A stretch of 64,000 bases of DNA from Hyalangium versicolor (GTDB lineage: Bacteria; Myxococcota; Myxococcia; Myxococcales; Myxococcaceae): NCBI RefSeq assembly GCF_020103695.1, contig NZ_JAHXBF010000011.1, positions 1 to 64,000 on the forward strand, in the 5' to 3' direction. Both the position numbers and the translations under genes were made by a program. Shown here in pieces: positions 33,899 through 42,254 of this stretch; within the stretch, counting starts at the first letter, position 1; the number at the start of each line of letters is the position of its first letter. Under the pieces are notes generated by a model. The model did not search any database. It was given only the letters and a program-made list of their open reading frames with translations, and was not told the DNA's origin.

Positions 33899-35692
33899 TT
33901 ACTGCGGCTGCTGGGTGGGGCTGGGAACCTTCAGGCCCGCAGAACGCGCGAGCCCCATCACCCCTTCCACGGCGGCGGCGATGTACCCGAACGGATTGGC
34001 GCCATCCACGGATGTGACGTGGACTTCGCCCATCTTCTGCTGGAAGGCGGCGGCCACCTGGGGCAGCTGCTGCGCCAGCGTCATCTGGATGGCCTCGGGG
34101 CTCAGGGTGTTCTCGATCTCGCGCATGGCGCGGGCGCGAGCGAGCTCCAGCTCCTGCTGGGTGTTGAGCTTCCGGGACTCCAGCTCGGCGACGGCGAGCT
34201 CGGCCTCGGCGATGGCGCGGCGGGCCTGGGCCACCTGCACCTGGGCCTTGAGCCGCTCCACCTCCTGGAGGGTGGCGGCGAGCTGACCCTCATTGCGGGC
34301 GGAGGCGGACTCCTGCTCGTGGCGGATGCGCTCCATCTCCGCCTGCTGCTCCTGGCGGATGCGCTCCAGCTCGGCGTCGGCGCGAGCGGCGGCCAGGGTG
34401 CGCTCGTGGGTGAGCTGGGCCTCGGCCATGGAGCGCTCGTGGGCCAGCCTCGCCTCGCTCAGCCGAGCCTCGGAGGCGAGCTGCTCCAGCTTCGCGGACT
34501 CCTCGGCCTCCTGCCGGCGCTGGCGCAGCTCGAGTTCGGCATTCAGCTTGTTGAGGGCCAGCTCGCGCTCGGCTTCAGCCTGGCCCTGCTTGAGGGTGCG
34601 CTCCTGGGCCAGCTTCGTCTCGGCGACGCGGGCCTCGGTGGCCAGGAACTCCAGCTTCGCGGCCTCCTCGCCCTGCTGCTTGCGCTGGCGGACCTCGATG
34701 TCCGCGTTCATCTTCGCCAGCGTCACCTCGCGCTCGGTGGCGGCCTGGCCCTGCTTGAGGGTGCGCTCCTGCACCAGCCGCGCCTCGGTGACGCGGGCCT
34801 CGGAGGCCAGCTCCTCGAGCCGCGCCTGCTCCTCGGTGACGGTGCGCTTCTGACGGACCTCCTCATCGGCGGCGAGCTTCGTCAGGGCGATGACGCGCTC
34901 GGCCTCGGCCTCCTCGCGCCGCAGGAAGCGCTCCTTGGCCAGCTCCGCCTCGCGGGCCTGCCGCTCCTGCTCGCGGCGGTAGCGGGCCTGCATGTTCTCG
35001 AAGACGGTGGCGCTGAGCACGCGCACGTCCTGGATCTCGATGGTGTCGATGACGACGCCCCACCCGGCATCGGTGCTGTCATCCAACCGGCCGCGGCCGG
35101 AGACGACGGGGGCAATCTCTCGCATGAGCTCGGTGGCGATGCCCTCCTTGCGCTTGGTGAGGCACTCCTCCACGGAGAGGTTGGCCACGAGCCGCCGCGC
35201 GGCGCCGACGAACATCTCCCGCAGCAACTCCTGCAGCTTCTCGGAGGCGCGCTCCGGGAAGGAGAAGTTCAGCATGCGGAAGGCCACGAGCGGATCGACG
35301 ATGCGGTACACGGCGAGGCCGGTGACGGCGACGCCCACCTTCTCACTGGTCACCTGGTCCGCGGTGAACTGGAGCCGCTGGACGCTGGTGGGGACAATGG
35401 CCACCGCGTCGCCGGGGAACTTGAAGCAGCTGGCGCCCTGGCCGGAGACTTCACGCACCCGGCCGCGGCGCATGTGGATGAGGAACTCACTGGGACGCGC
35501 GGAGATGAGGCCCCACTTCTTCATCTTCTCGGGGTCCTCCTCGGGCTTTCCGGCCCGCCAGCCATACTCGTAGCGGTTGCCATTCACACCGAGGGTGCCG
35601 CCACCGCCCTCCTTCACCAGTTGCATCCGCGTCTCAGCTTCGATGACACCGTTGCTCCCATTCATCCTGGCCTGCTTGCCATTGGCGCTCAT
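33899..35692 (-). CDS. SPFH/band 7 protein with 55-residue coiled-coil repeats
   Basis: 597 residues from ATG 35692 with GGAGGGCGAA upstream. Residues about 50-270 are a band 7 (SPFH) domain (VGVAVTGLAVYRIVDPLVAFRML, ATELMREIAPVVSGRGRLDD, WGVVIDTIEIQDVRV). No N-terminal membrane segment is obvious. Then about 250 residues of charged coiled coil. Three consecutive imperfect 55-residue repeats start EVRQKRTVTE, EVRQRKQQGE and ELRQRRQEAE, each containing LxxLAxEARxxExxLxxER. A flotillin-like scaffold is likely. Confidence 0.82.
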   Translation of the reverse strand: MSANGKQARMNGSNGVIEAETRMQLVKEGGGGTLGVNGNRYEYGWRAGKPEEDPEKMKKWGLISARPSEFLIHMRRGRVREVSGQGASCFKFPGDAVAIVPTSVQRLQFTADQVTSEKVGVAVTGLAVYRIVDPLVAFRMLNFSFPERASEKLQELLREMFVGAARRLVANLSVEECLTKRKEGIATELMREIAPVVSGRGRLDDSTDAGWGVVIDTIEIQDVRVLSATVFENMQARYRREQERQAREAELAKERFLRREEAEAERVIALTKLAADEEVRQKRTVTEEQARLEELASEARVTEARLVQERTLKQGQAATEREVTLAKMNADIEVRQRKQQGEEAAKLEFLATEARVAETKLAQERTLKQGQAEAERELALNKLNAELELRQRRQEAEESAKLEQLASEARLSEARLAHERSMAEAQLTHERTLAAARADAELERIRQEQQAEMERIRHEQESASARNEGQLAATLQEVERLKAQVQVAQARRAIAEAELAVAELESRKLNTQQELELARARAMREIENTLSPEAIQMTLAQQLPQVAAAFQQKMGEVHVTSVDGANPFGYIAAAVEGVMGLARSAGLKVPSPTQQPQ

Positions 35693-35954
35693 GCGTTCGC
35701 CCTCCGAAAGGAACGCAGTGCAGAGATGCGGCCAAGTCTGGCTTTGCGTGTTTCCAAGTACTTGCGGGGTGTCATCGCACCATTTCGGAGCGGTTGGCTC
35801 GGAAACGCTCAGCGCCCTGCCCCAGAATGGCGCAACGGGGTGGAGCGGTAGCGTCGAGGACCCAAAGGAGTATTCAATATGTAAGTTAAACAGGTGAAAT
35901 TTACCCGCGCTTTGGGGTACCTCCTGAGACAGACCAACTCGGGAGGTAGTGCCG

Positions 35955-37259
35955 ATGCGAAGAGACGTAGTGAATTCGGCCAAGGCGCTGTCGCAGGCGT
36001 GGCACCAGCTTGAGTCGTCCGTCCCCAGCGATCTGCTCGACCCAAGCCTCTGCCTCGATCTCCACCCGGCGATGCACAGCCTCCGCCAGAAAGACCCGGT
36101 GCACTGGAGTCCGCAACTGAACGGCTGGGTGCTCACCCGCTTCGAGGACATCGCGGCCATCCTGCGTGATCCGCGAGTCACGGATGCCAGCACGACGGGT
36201 CGGATCGACCGGATGCCCGAGGAGGAGCGCAAGCAGTTGCGTCCCCTGCGCGACTCCATCGCGCTCTGGATGGGGCACACGCGCAAAGAGGATCACCTGC
36301 GCTTCCAGCAGTTCCTCAAGAAGTACTTCAGCCACAGAACCGTGGAGCAGTTGCGGCACAAGACGCAGGCACTGCTCGACCGATTGATCGACAAGCTCAT
36401 CCAGGACGATGAGATCGACATCGTCTCCGAGCTCGCGCATCCGCTCTCGGCGGGAGTGATTGCCGAGATGCTGGGGACTCCCATCGAGGATCTCGATCAG
36501 CTCCAGCGCTGGTCACGCACCCTGAACCTGCTGTTCCGGGTGAGAGGCTTCCAGGATCTGCTGGAGATCCAGCAGACGCTCCTGGAGATGGAGAGCTACC
36601 TGAAGCACTTCCTCGACGCCCGGCGAGTGGAGCGGCGGGAGGACTTGATCAGCATCTTCCTGGACGGCCTGGAGAACGGAGACATCGCCAGCGAGGAGGA
36701 GATCATCGCCAACTGCATCCTGCTGTTGTTCGCGGCGGAGGACACCACGGCGAGCATGATGAGCAACGGGATGTGGATGTTGCTCGATCACCCGGACCAG
36801 TTGGAGCGGCTGAGGCAGGAGCCCGCGCTGATCCCCAACGCCGTCGAGGAGATGATGCGCTTCGATGGCCCCTCGACGATGATCAACCGCATGGCCGTGG
36901 AGAACTTCGAGCTCCACGGCAGGCAAATCGAGGCTGGCCAGATGGTCTTCCTGGTGTTGCATGCGGGCAACCGGGATCCGGAGGTCTTCCCCGAGCCCGA
37001 CCAGTTCGACGTGGGCCGCAAGGTGATGAAGCACCTGGCCTTCGGATACGGCGCCTCCTACTGCCTGGGGGCGGCACTGGCCCGCATGGAGGCACACGTC
37101 TTCTTCGAGACGGTGCTTCGCCGCCTGGGGGACCTCGAGCTGACCGCCGATGGAGCGCCCTGGGTCCCTCTGCCGCCGCTCTGGCGCCGCCTGAAGTCCC
37201 TCTGGGTGCGCATCCACCCCGCGCACACCGAGGCTCAGGCCCTCACGGGGACGGGGTGA
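35955..37259 (+). CDS. Cytochrome P450
   Basis: 434 residues from ATG 35955; GGGAGG lies 8 nt upstream, too close to the earlier GTG at 35949. I-helix LLLFAAEDTTASMM, K-helix ExxR in VEEMMR, and heme loop FGYGASYCLGAALARME with the Cys ligand; Ser stands where His is common before the Cys. Soluble bacterial class, resembling CYP107-like enzymes. No redox partner is adjacent. Its last 17 nt overlap the convergent folD gene. Substrate unknown. Confidence 0.93.
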   Translation: MRRDVVNSAKALSQAWHQLESSVPSDLLDPSLCLDLHPAMHSLRQKDPVHWSPQLNGWVLTRFEDIAAILRDPRVTDASTTGRIDRMPEEERKQLRPLRDSIALWMGHTRKEDHLRFQQFLKKYFSHRTVEQLRHKTQALLDRLIDKLIQDDEIDIVSELAHPLSAGVIAEMLGTPIEDLDQLQRWSRTLNLLFRVRGFQDLLEIQQTLLEMESYLKHFLDARRVERREDLISIFLDGLENGDIASEEEIIANCILLLFAAEDTTASMMSNGMWMLLDHPDQLERLRQEPALIPNAVEEMMRFDGPSTMINRMAVENFELHGRQIEAGQMVFLVLHAGNRDPEVFPEPDQFDVGRKVMKHLAFGYGASYCLGAALARMEAHVFFETVLRRLGDLELTADGAPWVPLPPLWRRLKSLWVRIHPAHTEAQALTGTG

Positions 37260-38205
37260 CGGGCCCCGGGAAGAACTCGTAGCCGAGCCGGCCCACGCCC
37301 GCGGCGAACCACGCCGCGCGCACCGTGTTCTCCATGAGCGCCGCCACCGTCACCGGGCCGACGCCGCCCGGGACAGGGGTGATGGCGGAGGCAATGGGGC
37401 TGACGCCGTCGAACTCCGCGTCGCCCACCAGCTTGCCCGTCTCCGTCACCCGCGTGGCCACGTCGATGAAGACCACGCCCGGCTTGAGCATCTCGCGGGT
37501 GATGCGGTAGTCCGCGCGCCCCACCGCGGTGACGACGATGTCCGCGCGCTCGAGCGCATCGAGCTGGTACTCGCGAGGCACGTGACGGTGGATCCAGGTG
37601 ACCTCGGCGTCGCACATGCGGCCGCCGAGCATCAGCATGATGGGCTTGGAGGTGATGTCATTGCGGCCGATGACGACGGCGCGCTTCCCGCGTGTCTCGA
37701 TGCGGTAGTAGTCGATGATGCGCTTCACCGCGAGCGCGGTGGACGGCAGGTACCGGAGGCGGCGAGTCCTGGCCCGGTAGAGCTCGCCGAAGGAGCTCGA
37801 GGCGATGCCGTCCACGTCCTTCTCGGGAGGGATGACATCCAGGATGTCGAACTTGTCGACGGGGTCCGCGCCACCGCTGATGTCCGGCTCCTCGATGGAC
37901 CGGGGGAGCGGGAGTTGAACGAGCAGCCCGTGCACATCATTGGAGGCGCCGATGCGCGCGACCTCCTGGCAGAGGGCCTCGGCCTCGACATCCTCCTTGA
38001 GGAGGATGTGCTGCGCCTTCATGCCGAGCTTCTCACAGGACTGGATCTTCCGCCCCACGTACCGCTTCGAGGCTGGATCGTCACCCACCTGCACCACCGT
38101 GAGGGAGGGCGTGATGCCATACCGGGCTTTCAGCTCGGCGATCTCGGGCGTGATTCGCCGTTCGATCTCCTCCACCACGGGCTTTCCGTACAGAATCGTC
38201 GTCAT
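37243..38205 (-). CDS. folD: FolD-like methylenetetrahydrofolate dehydrogenase/cyclohydrolase, divergent
   Basis: 320 residues, longer than typical FolD (about 285). Family features: VQVGDDPASKRYVGRKIQSCEKLGM with the YxxxK catalytic lysine, VHGLLVQLPLP, PEKDVDGI, VVIGRNDITSKPIMLML and the C-terminal TPVPGGVGPVTVAALMENT. Unusual points: the CTP motif before the active-site loop reads YLPSTA, the NADP loop has GRND in place of GRS, and about 20 residues are inserted before DVDGI. Catalysis or cofactor choice may differ; a folD duplicate is possible. Confidence 0.82.
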   Translation of the reverse strand: MTTILYGKPVVEEIERRITPEIAELKARYGITPSLTVVQVGDDPASKRYVGRKIQSCEKLGMKAQHILLKEDVEAEALCQEVARIGASNDVHGLLVQLPLPRSIEEPDISGGADPVDKFDILDVIPPEKDVDGIASSSFGELYRARTRRLRYLPSTALAVKRIIDYYRIETRGKRAVVIGRNDITSKPIMLMLGGRMCDAEVTWIHRHVPREYQLDALERADIVVTAVGRADYRITREMLKPGVVFIDVATRVTETGKLVGDAEFDGVSPIASAITPVPGGVGPVTVAALMENTVRAAWFAAGVGRLGYEFFPGPVTPSP

Positions 38206-38397
38206 CGTTCTCGTCCGCCTTGCGCGACCCGGGCTGCATATAGCAACGCTGCGGGCACGGCGGGTGGAGTTCCTTCAGCCGCGGGCCGAGCACCGCCACC
38301 AGGAGAACAGGCATGCGCAAGCGCACCGTCTTCAATCATCTCCCGTAAGAAGTGAGTGCCACTCGGGAGTGCACACCGCATAGGCTGCGGCCGCCCT

Positions 38398-40800
38398 ATG
38401 CGACTCGACGACATCTCCCTGGAACCGACCCGCATCACCTTCTGGGGCGCGCGCTCCGCCCTGGAGGTCCGCAGCCCGCTGCCTGGAGTCCTGAGACTGC
38501 GCCACATCCCCGCGCTGGGTCCCTCCGTGGCCACCCTGCGCGAGCTGTCCCAGAAAGAATCCTGGGCCGTGGTGGCACAGACGGACCGGCCCCTCTCGTT
38601 CCGCCGCGAGGAACAAGGGGGAATCGCGGTGGTGGGAACGGAGGAGCTGTCCCTGGAAGTGAACGTGACTCAGGGCACCTGGCGCCTGAGGGACGCCAGC
38701 GGCCGGGAGCTCACCCGCTGCGAGGGCTTCTCCGGCGAGCAGATGCCGGACTATCCCGTCACCCGCCACCGCACCCGGCTGTCCCTGTACTCGCCGCCGG
38801 ACGAGGCGTGGCTGGGCTTTGGCGAGAAGGTGGGCGCGCTCGACAAGCGCGGCATGCGCTTCGTGTTCTGGAACACGGACGTGCTGCCCCACCACCCGGA
38901 CACGGATCCGCTCTACCAGTCCATTCCCGTCAGCCTCGGCCTGCGCGAGGGCCAGGCATGGGGCTTCTTCGTCGACGAGTCCTGGAGGATGGAGGTGGAC
39001 GTAGCGGTGGACGATCCCACGCTCGTGCGCTGGGAGTCAGCGGGACCAGAGCTGGACACCTACGTGATCGTGGGTCCGCAGCCCGCGGACGTGGTGCGGC
39101 GCTACACGGAGCTCACCGGCCGCCACCCGCTGCCGCCGCTGTGGAGCCTGGGAGCCCAGCAGTCTCGCTGGGGCTACGAGAACGTGGGAGACATCCGCTC
39201 CGTCCTGCGCGGCTACCGGGCCCGCAACCTCCCGCTGGACTGCATCTACCTCGATATCGACTACATGGAGGGCTACAAGGTCTGGACGTGGGATCGCGCG
39301 CGCTATCCGGATCCCGCGGGGCTGGCCAGGGAGGCGGCCGCGCAGGGCGTGAAGCTGGTCACCATCATCGACCCTGGCGTCAAGGCCGAGCCGGGCTACC
39401 GCGTCTATGACGAGGCGCTGGCCAATGACTACCTGGTCCGCAACGACCGGGGCAACGTGCTGTACGGCGAAGTGTGGCCCAAGCCGGCCGCCTTCCCGGA
39501 CTTCACGCAGGAGTCCGTGCGCAAGTGGTGGGGCAAGCTGCACCGGGAGTTCCTGGAGGCGGGCGTCGCCGGCTTCTGGAACGACATGAACGAGCCGGCG
39601 TGCTTCAAGCTGCTCAACGGTCAGGACACGTTCTCCATCAACACGGCGCAGGCGGTGGACCTCGGAAAGGTGGAGGGCCCCACCCTGCCCCACGACGCGA
39701 GGCACGGAGACAAGCGCCACCTGGAAGTGCACAACGTCTACGCGCTGGGCATGGCGAAGGCGGCCTTCGAGGGCCAGCGAGAGCTCGCTCCGGAGCGCCG
39801 GCCCTTCGTGCTGACGCGCGCGGGCTTCGCGGGCATCCAGCGCTACTCAGCGGTGTGGACGGGAGACAACTCCAGTTACTGGGCGCACCTGGAGCTCTCG
39901 ATCGCCATGATGTTGGGACTGGGCCTGTCGGGCGTGGCCTTCACCGGGGCGGACATCCCGGGCTTCCTCGGCAAGGCCAACGGGGAGATGCTGGTGCGCT
40001 GGTCGCAGCTGGGCACCTTCTACCCGATGATGCGCAACCACTCGGGCAAGGGCACCCCGCAGCAGGAGCCCTGGCGCTTCGGCGAGCCGTACCTCTCGCA
40101 CACCCGGCTGTGGCTGGAGAACCGCTACCGGTTGCTGCCCACGCTCTACACGCTGATGCACGAGGCCGCGCAGGAGGGCTTGCCTGCGATACGCCCGCTC
40201 GTCATGTACGCGCCGGGTGACGCGGACGCGCTCCGGATGGATGACGAGTTCTTCTTCGGAAGGGATCTGCTCGTGGCGCCCGTGGTGCGCCAGAGCCGCA
40301 CGCGGCGGCACGCGTATCTCCCCGAGGGCCGCTGGCTGCCCTTCTCCAACCTTGCGCCCTCGGGAAAAGTCATCGAGGGCCGACAGCATTTGCTGGCCGA
40401 GGCAGGGCTGGACACGGTGCCCATGTGGCTGAGAGAGGGCGGAGCCCTGGCGTTGACCGAGCCCGCGCTGCACACCACCACGGCCAACTGGTCTCACCTC
40501 ACCTGGCACATCCACGCGGGCCCGCAGGTGGAGGGCCGCCTCTATGAGGACGCGGGCGACGGCTACGGAGCCTCCCGTATCACCCGGCTGAGCGGCGCGA
40601 AGCAGGGAGACCGCTTCGTGCTCACCCGAAACACAGAGGGAACACTTTCCCCGTCTCGGCAGAAAGAAACACTGTGTGTGTACGGAGTAGCGGCTCCGCG
40701 AGAGGTGATCGGCGCCATGAAGCACCGCGTCGTAGACGGAGTGCTCACGGTGGAGATGGAGGCAGGCTGGGAGAAGCTGGAAGTCGCGACCAACTCCTGA
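38398..40800 (+). CDS. GH31 family alpha-glucosidase
   Basis: 800 residues from ATG 38398. No signal peptide, so probably cytoplasmic. N-terminal beta domain, then the GH31 barrel: LPLDCIYLDIDYMEGYKVWTWD, catalytic nucleophile D396 in GFWNDMNEPA, acid/base D490 in WTGDNSSYW, and GADIPGF. C-terminal beta domains follow. It removes terminal alpha-linked glucose from oligosaccharides. A sugar-binding protein gene follows at 107 nt, and a secreted alpha-1,3-glucanase gene converges beyond that. Confidence 0.93.
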   Translation: MRLDDISLEPTRITFWGARSALEVRSPLPGVLRLRHIPALGPSVATLRELSQKESWAVVAQTDRPLSFRREEQGGIAVVGTEELSLEVNVTQGTWRLRDASGRELTRCEGFSGEQMPDYPVTRHRTRLSLYSPPDEAWLGFGEKVGALDKRGMRFVFWNTDVLPHHPDTDPLYQSIPVSLGLREGQAWGFFVDESWRMEVDVAVDDPTLVRWESAGPELDTYVIVGPQPADVVRRYTELTGRHPLPPLWSLGAQQSRWGYENVGDIRSVLRGYRARNLPLDCIYLDIDYMEGYKVWTWDRARYPDPAGLAREAAAQGVKLVTIIDPGVKAEPGYRVYDEALANDYLVRNDRGNVLYGEVWPKPAAFPDFTQESVRKWWGKLHREFLEAGVAGFWNDMNEPACFKLLNGQDTFSINTAQAVDLGKVEGPTLPHDARHGDKRHLEVHNVYALGMAKAAFEGQRELAPERRPFVLTRAGFAGIQRYSAVWTGDNSSYWAHLELSIAMMLGLGLSGVAFTGADIPGFLGKANGEMLVRWSQLGTFYPMMRNHSGKGTPQQEPWRFGEPYLSHTRLWLENRYRLLPTLYTLMHEAAQEGLPAIRPLVMYAPGDADALRMDDEFFFGRDLLVAPVVRQSRTRRHAYLPEGRWLPFSNLAPSGKVIEGRQHLLAEAGLDTVPMWLREGGALALTEPALHTTTANWSHLTWHIHAGPQVEGRLYEDAGDGYGASRITRLSGAKQGDRFVLTRNTEGTLSPSRQKETLCVYGVAAPREVIGAMKHRVVDGVLTVEMEAGWEKLEVATNS

Positions 40801-40907
40801 GTGCCTGAGCGTGGGGTGCGAGTGAATTGTTGCATCCTCGCACCAGATACAGTCCGCTTCGCGCCGCGCTCCAGCGTTGGAGCGCCTCACCGAAGGGGCA
40901 TTCACGC

Positions 40908-42173
40908 ATGAAGAAGGCACTGGCAGGACTCGCGGTCGCGGCGGCATTGGGCTCCCCCACCCTGGCGCGAGCAGAGACGCTCACGATTGCCTGTGGCAGC
41001 GTGGGAATGGAGAGGGATCTCTGCAAGTCAGGCGCGGAGGCCTGGGCCCAGAAGACGGGCAACACCGTCACCATCGTCAGCGCGTCCACGGACGCCACCC
41101 AGGAGCTCGCGTCGCTCCAGCAGTTGCTGGCCTCGGGCACGGCGGACCTGGACGTCGCCCGCCTCGACGTCATCTGGCCGGGCATCGTGGCCAACTACTT
41201 CATCGACTTGAAGCAGTACATCCCGGAGGAGGTGCTCAAGGAGCACTTCCAGCCCATCGTGAAGAACAACACGGTGAACGGGAAGCTGGTGGGCATGCCG
41301 TGGTTCACGGACGCGGGGCTGCTCTACTACCGCAAGGATCTGCTGGAGAAGTACGGGCAGAAGCCGCCCACCACGTGGCAGGAGCTGGCGCAGTCGGCCA
41401 AGGTGGTGCTGGAGGGTGAGAAGAAGGCGGGCAATGACAAGCTGGTGGGCTTCGTCTTCCAAGGCAAGTCGTACGAGGGCCTGACGTGCAACGCGCTGGA
41501 GTGGATTGACTCCTTCGGCGGCGGAACCATTGTCGACCCCAGCGGCAAGGTGACGGTGAACAACCCGAAGGCGGTGGAGGCTGTCACCTTCTTCGCCTCG
41601 CTGGTGGGCAACGTCATCCCCAAGGGCGTGCTGGCCTACGAGGAGGAGGGCGCGCGCGGTGCCTTCCAGTCCGGCAACGCGGTGTTCATGCGCAACTGGC
41701 CGTACGCCTGGGCGCTGGCCAACGGCAAGGACAGCCCGGTGGCGGGCAAGGTGGCGGTGATGGCGCTGCCCAAGGGCGGCGCGGACGGCAAGTCCACGGG
41801 CACGCTGGGCGGCTGGCAGCTGGGCGTACCGAAGACGTCCAAGAACCCGAAGCTGGCGGCGGACCTGGTGAAGTACCTGACGAGCACCGAGGAGCAGAAG
41901 CGCCGCGCCGTCGTGGGCTCGTTCAACCCCACCATCGTGAGCCTCTACAAGGATCCGGAGCTGCTCAAGGCCAACCCCTTCTTCGGCAGCCTCTATGACA
42001 CCTTCATCAACGCCGTGCCGCGGCCGACGATCGCCGGTGCGAAGTACAACCAGGTGAGCACGGAGTTCCGCAACGCGGTGTACGCCACGCTCAACGGCTC
42101 GGGCAAGGCGGAGGCCAACCTGTCCAAGGCCGAGACGAAGATCAAGGCCCTGAGCAAGGGCGGCAAGTGGTGA
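40908..42173 (+). CDS. ABC transporter sugar-binding protein
   Basis: 421 residues; ATG 40908 chosen for the signal peptide MKKALAGLAVAAALGSPTLARA. Family 1 extracellular solute-binding fold: VTIVSASTDATQELASLQQLLAS, LDVARLDVIWPG, VGMPWFTDAGLLYYRKDLLEKYG, and FQSGNAVFMRNWPYAWALA. Close in style to trehalose/maltose binding proteins. Unusually, no permease or ATPase gene lies next to it. Probably co-transcribed with the GH31 gene. Confidence 0.9.
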   Translation: MKKALAGLAVAAALGSPTLARAETLTIACGSVGMERDLCKSGAEAWAQKTGNTVTIVSASTDATQELASLQQLLASGTADLDVARLDVIWPGIVANYFIDLKQYIPEEVLKEHFQPIVKNNTVNGKLVGMPWFTDAGLLYYRKDLLEKYGQKPPTTWQELAQSAKVVLEGEKKAGNDKLVGFVFQGKSYEGLTCNALEWIDSFGGGTIVDPSGKVTVNNPKAVEAVTFFASLVGNVIPKGVLAYEEEGARGAFQSGNAVFMRNWPYAWALANGKDSPVAGKVAVMALPKGGADGKSTGTLGGWQLGVPKTSKNPKLAADLVKYLTSTEEQKRRAVVGSFNPTIVSLYKDPELLKANPFFGSLYDTFINAVPRPTIAGAKYNQVSTEFRNAVYATLNGSGKAEANLSKAETKIKALSKGGKW

Positions 42174-42194
42174 GTCTGCAGCCGTGAAGAACAA

Positions 42195-42227
42195 GAGGCT
42201 GCCCACCGATACAGCGTGGGCAGCCTC
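42195..42227. terminator. Bidirectional terminator hairpin
   Basis: GAGGCTGCCCA (42195-42205) and TGGGCAGCCTC (42217-42227), a perfect 11-bp stem with an 11-nt loop, between two convergent stops. No T-run, so a Rho-independent mechanism is uncertain. Confidence 0.7.
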
Positions 42228-42254
42228 GAGCTGTGAAGCCTCAAGCCTTACCGG

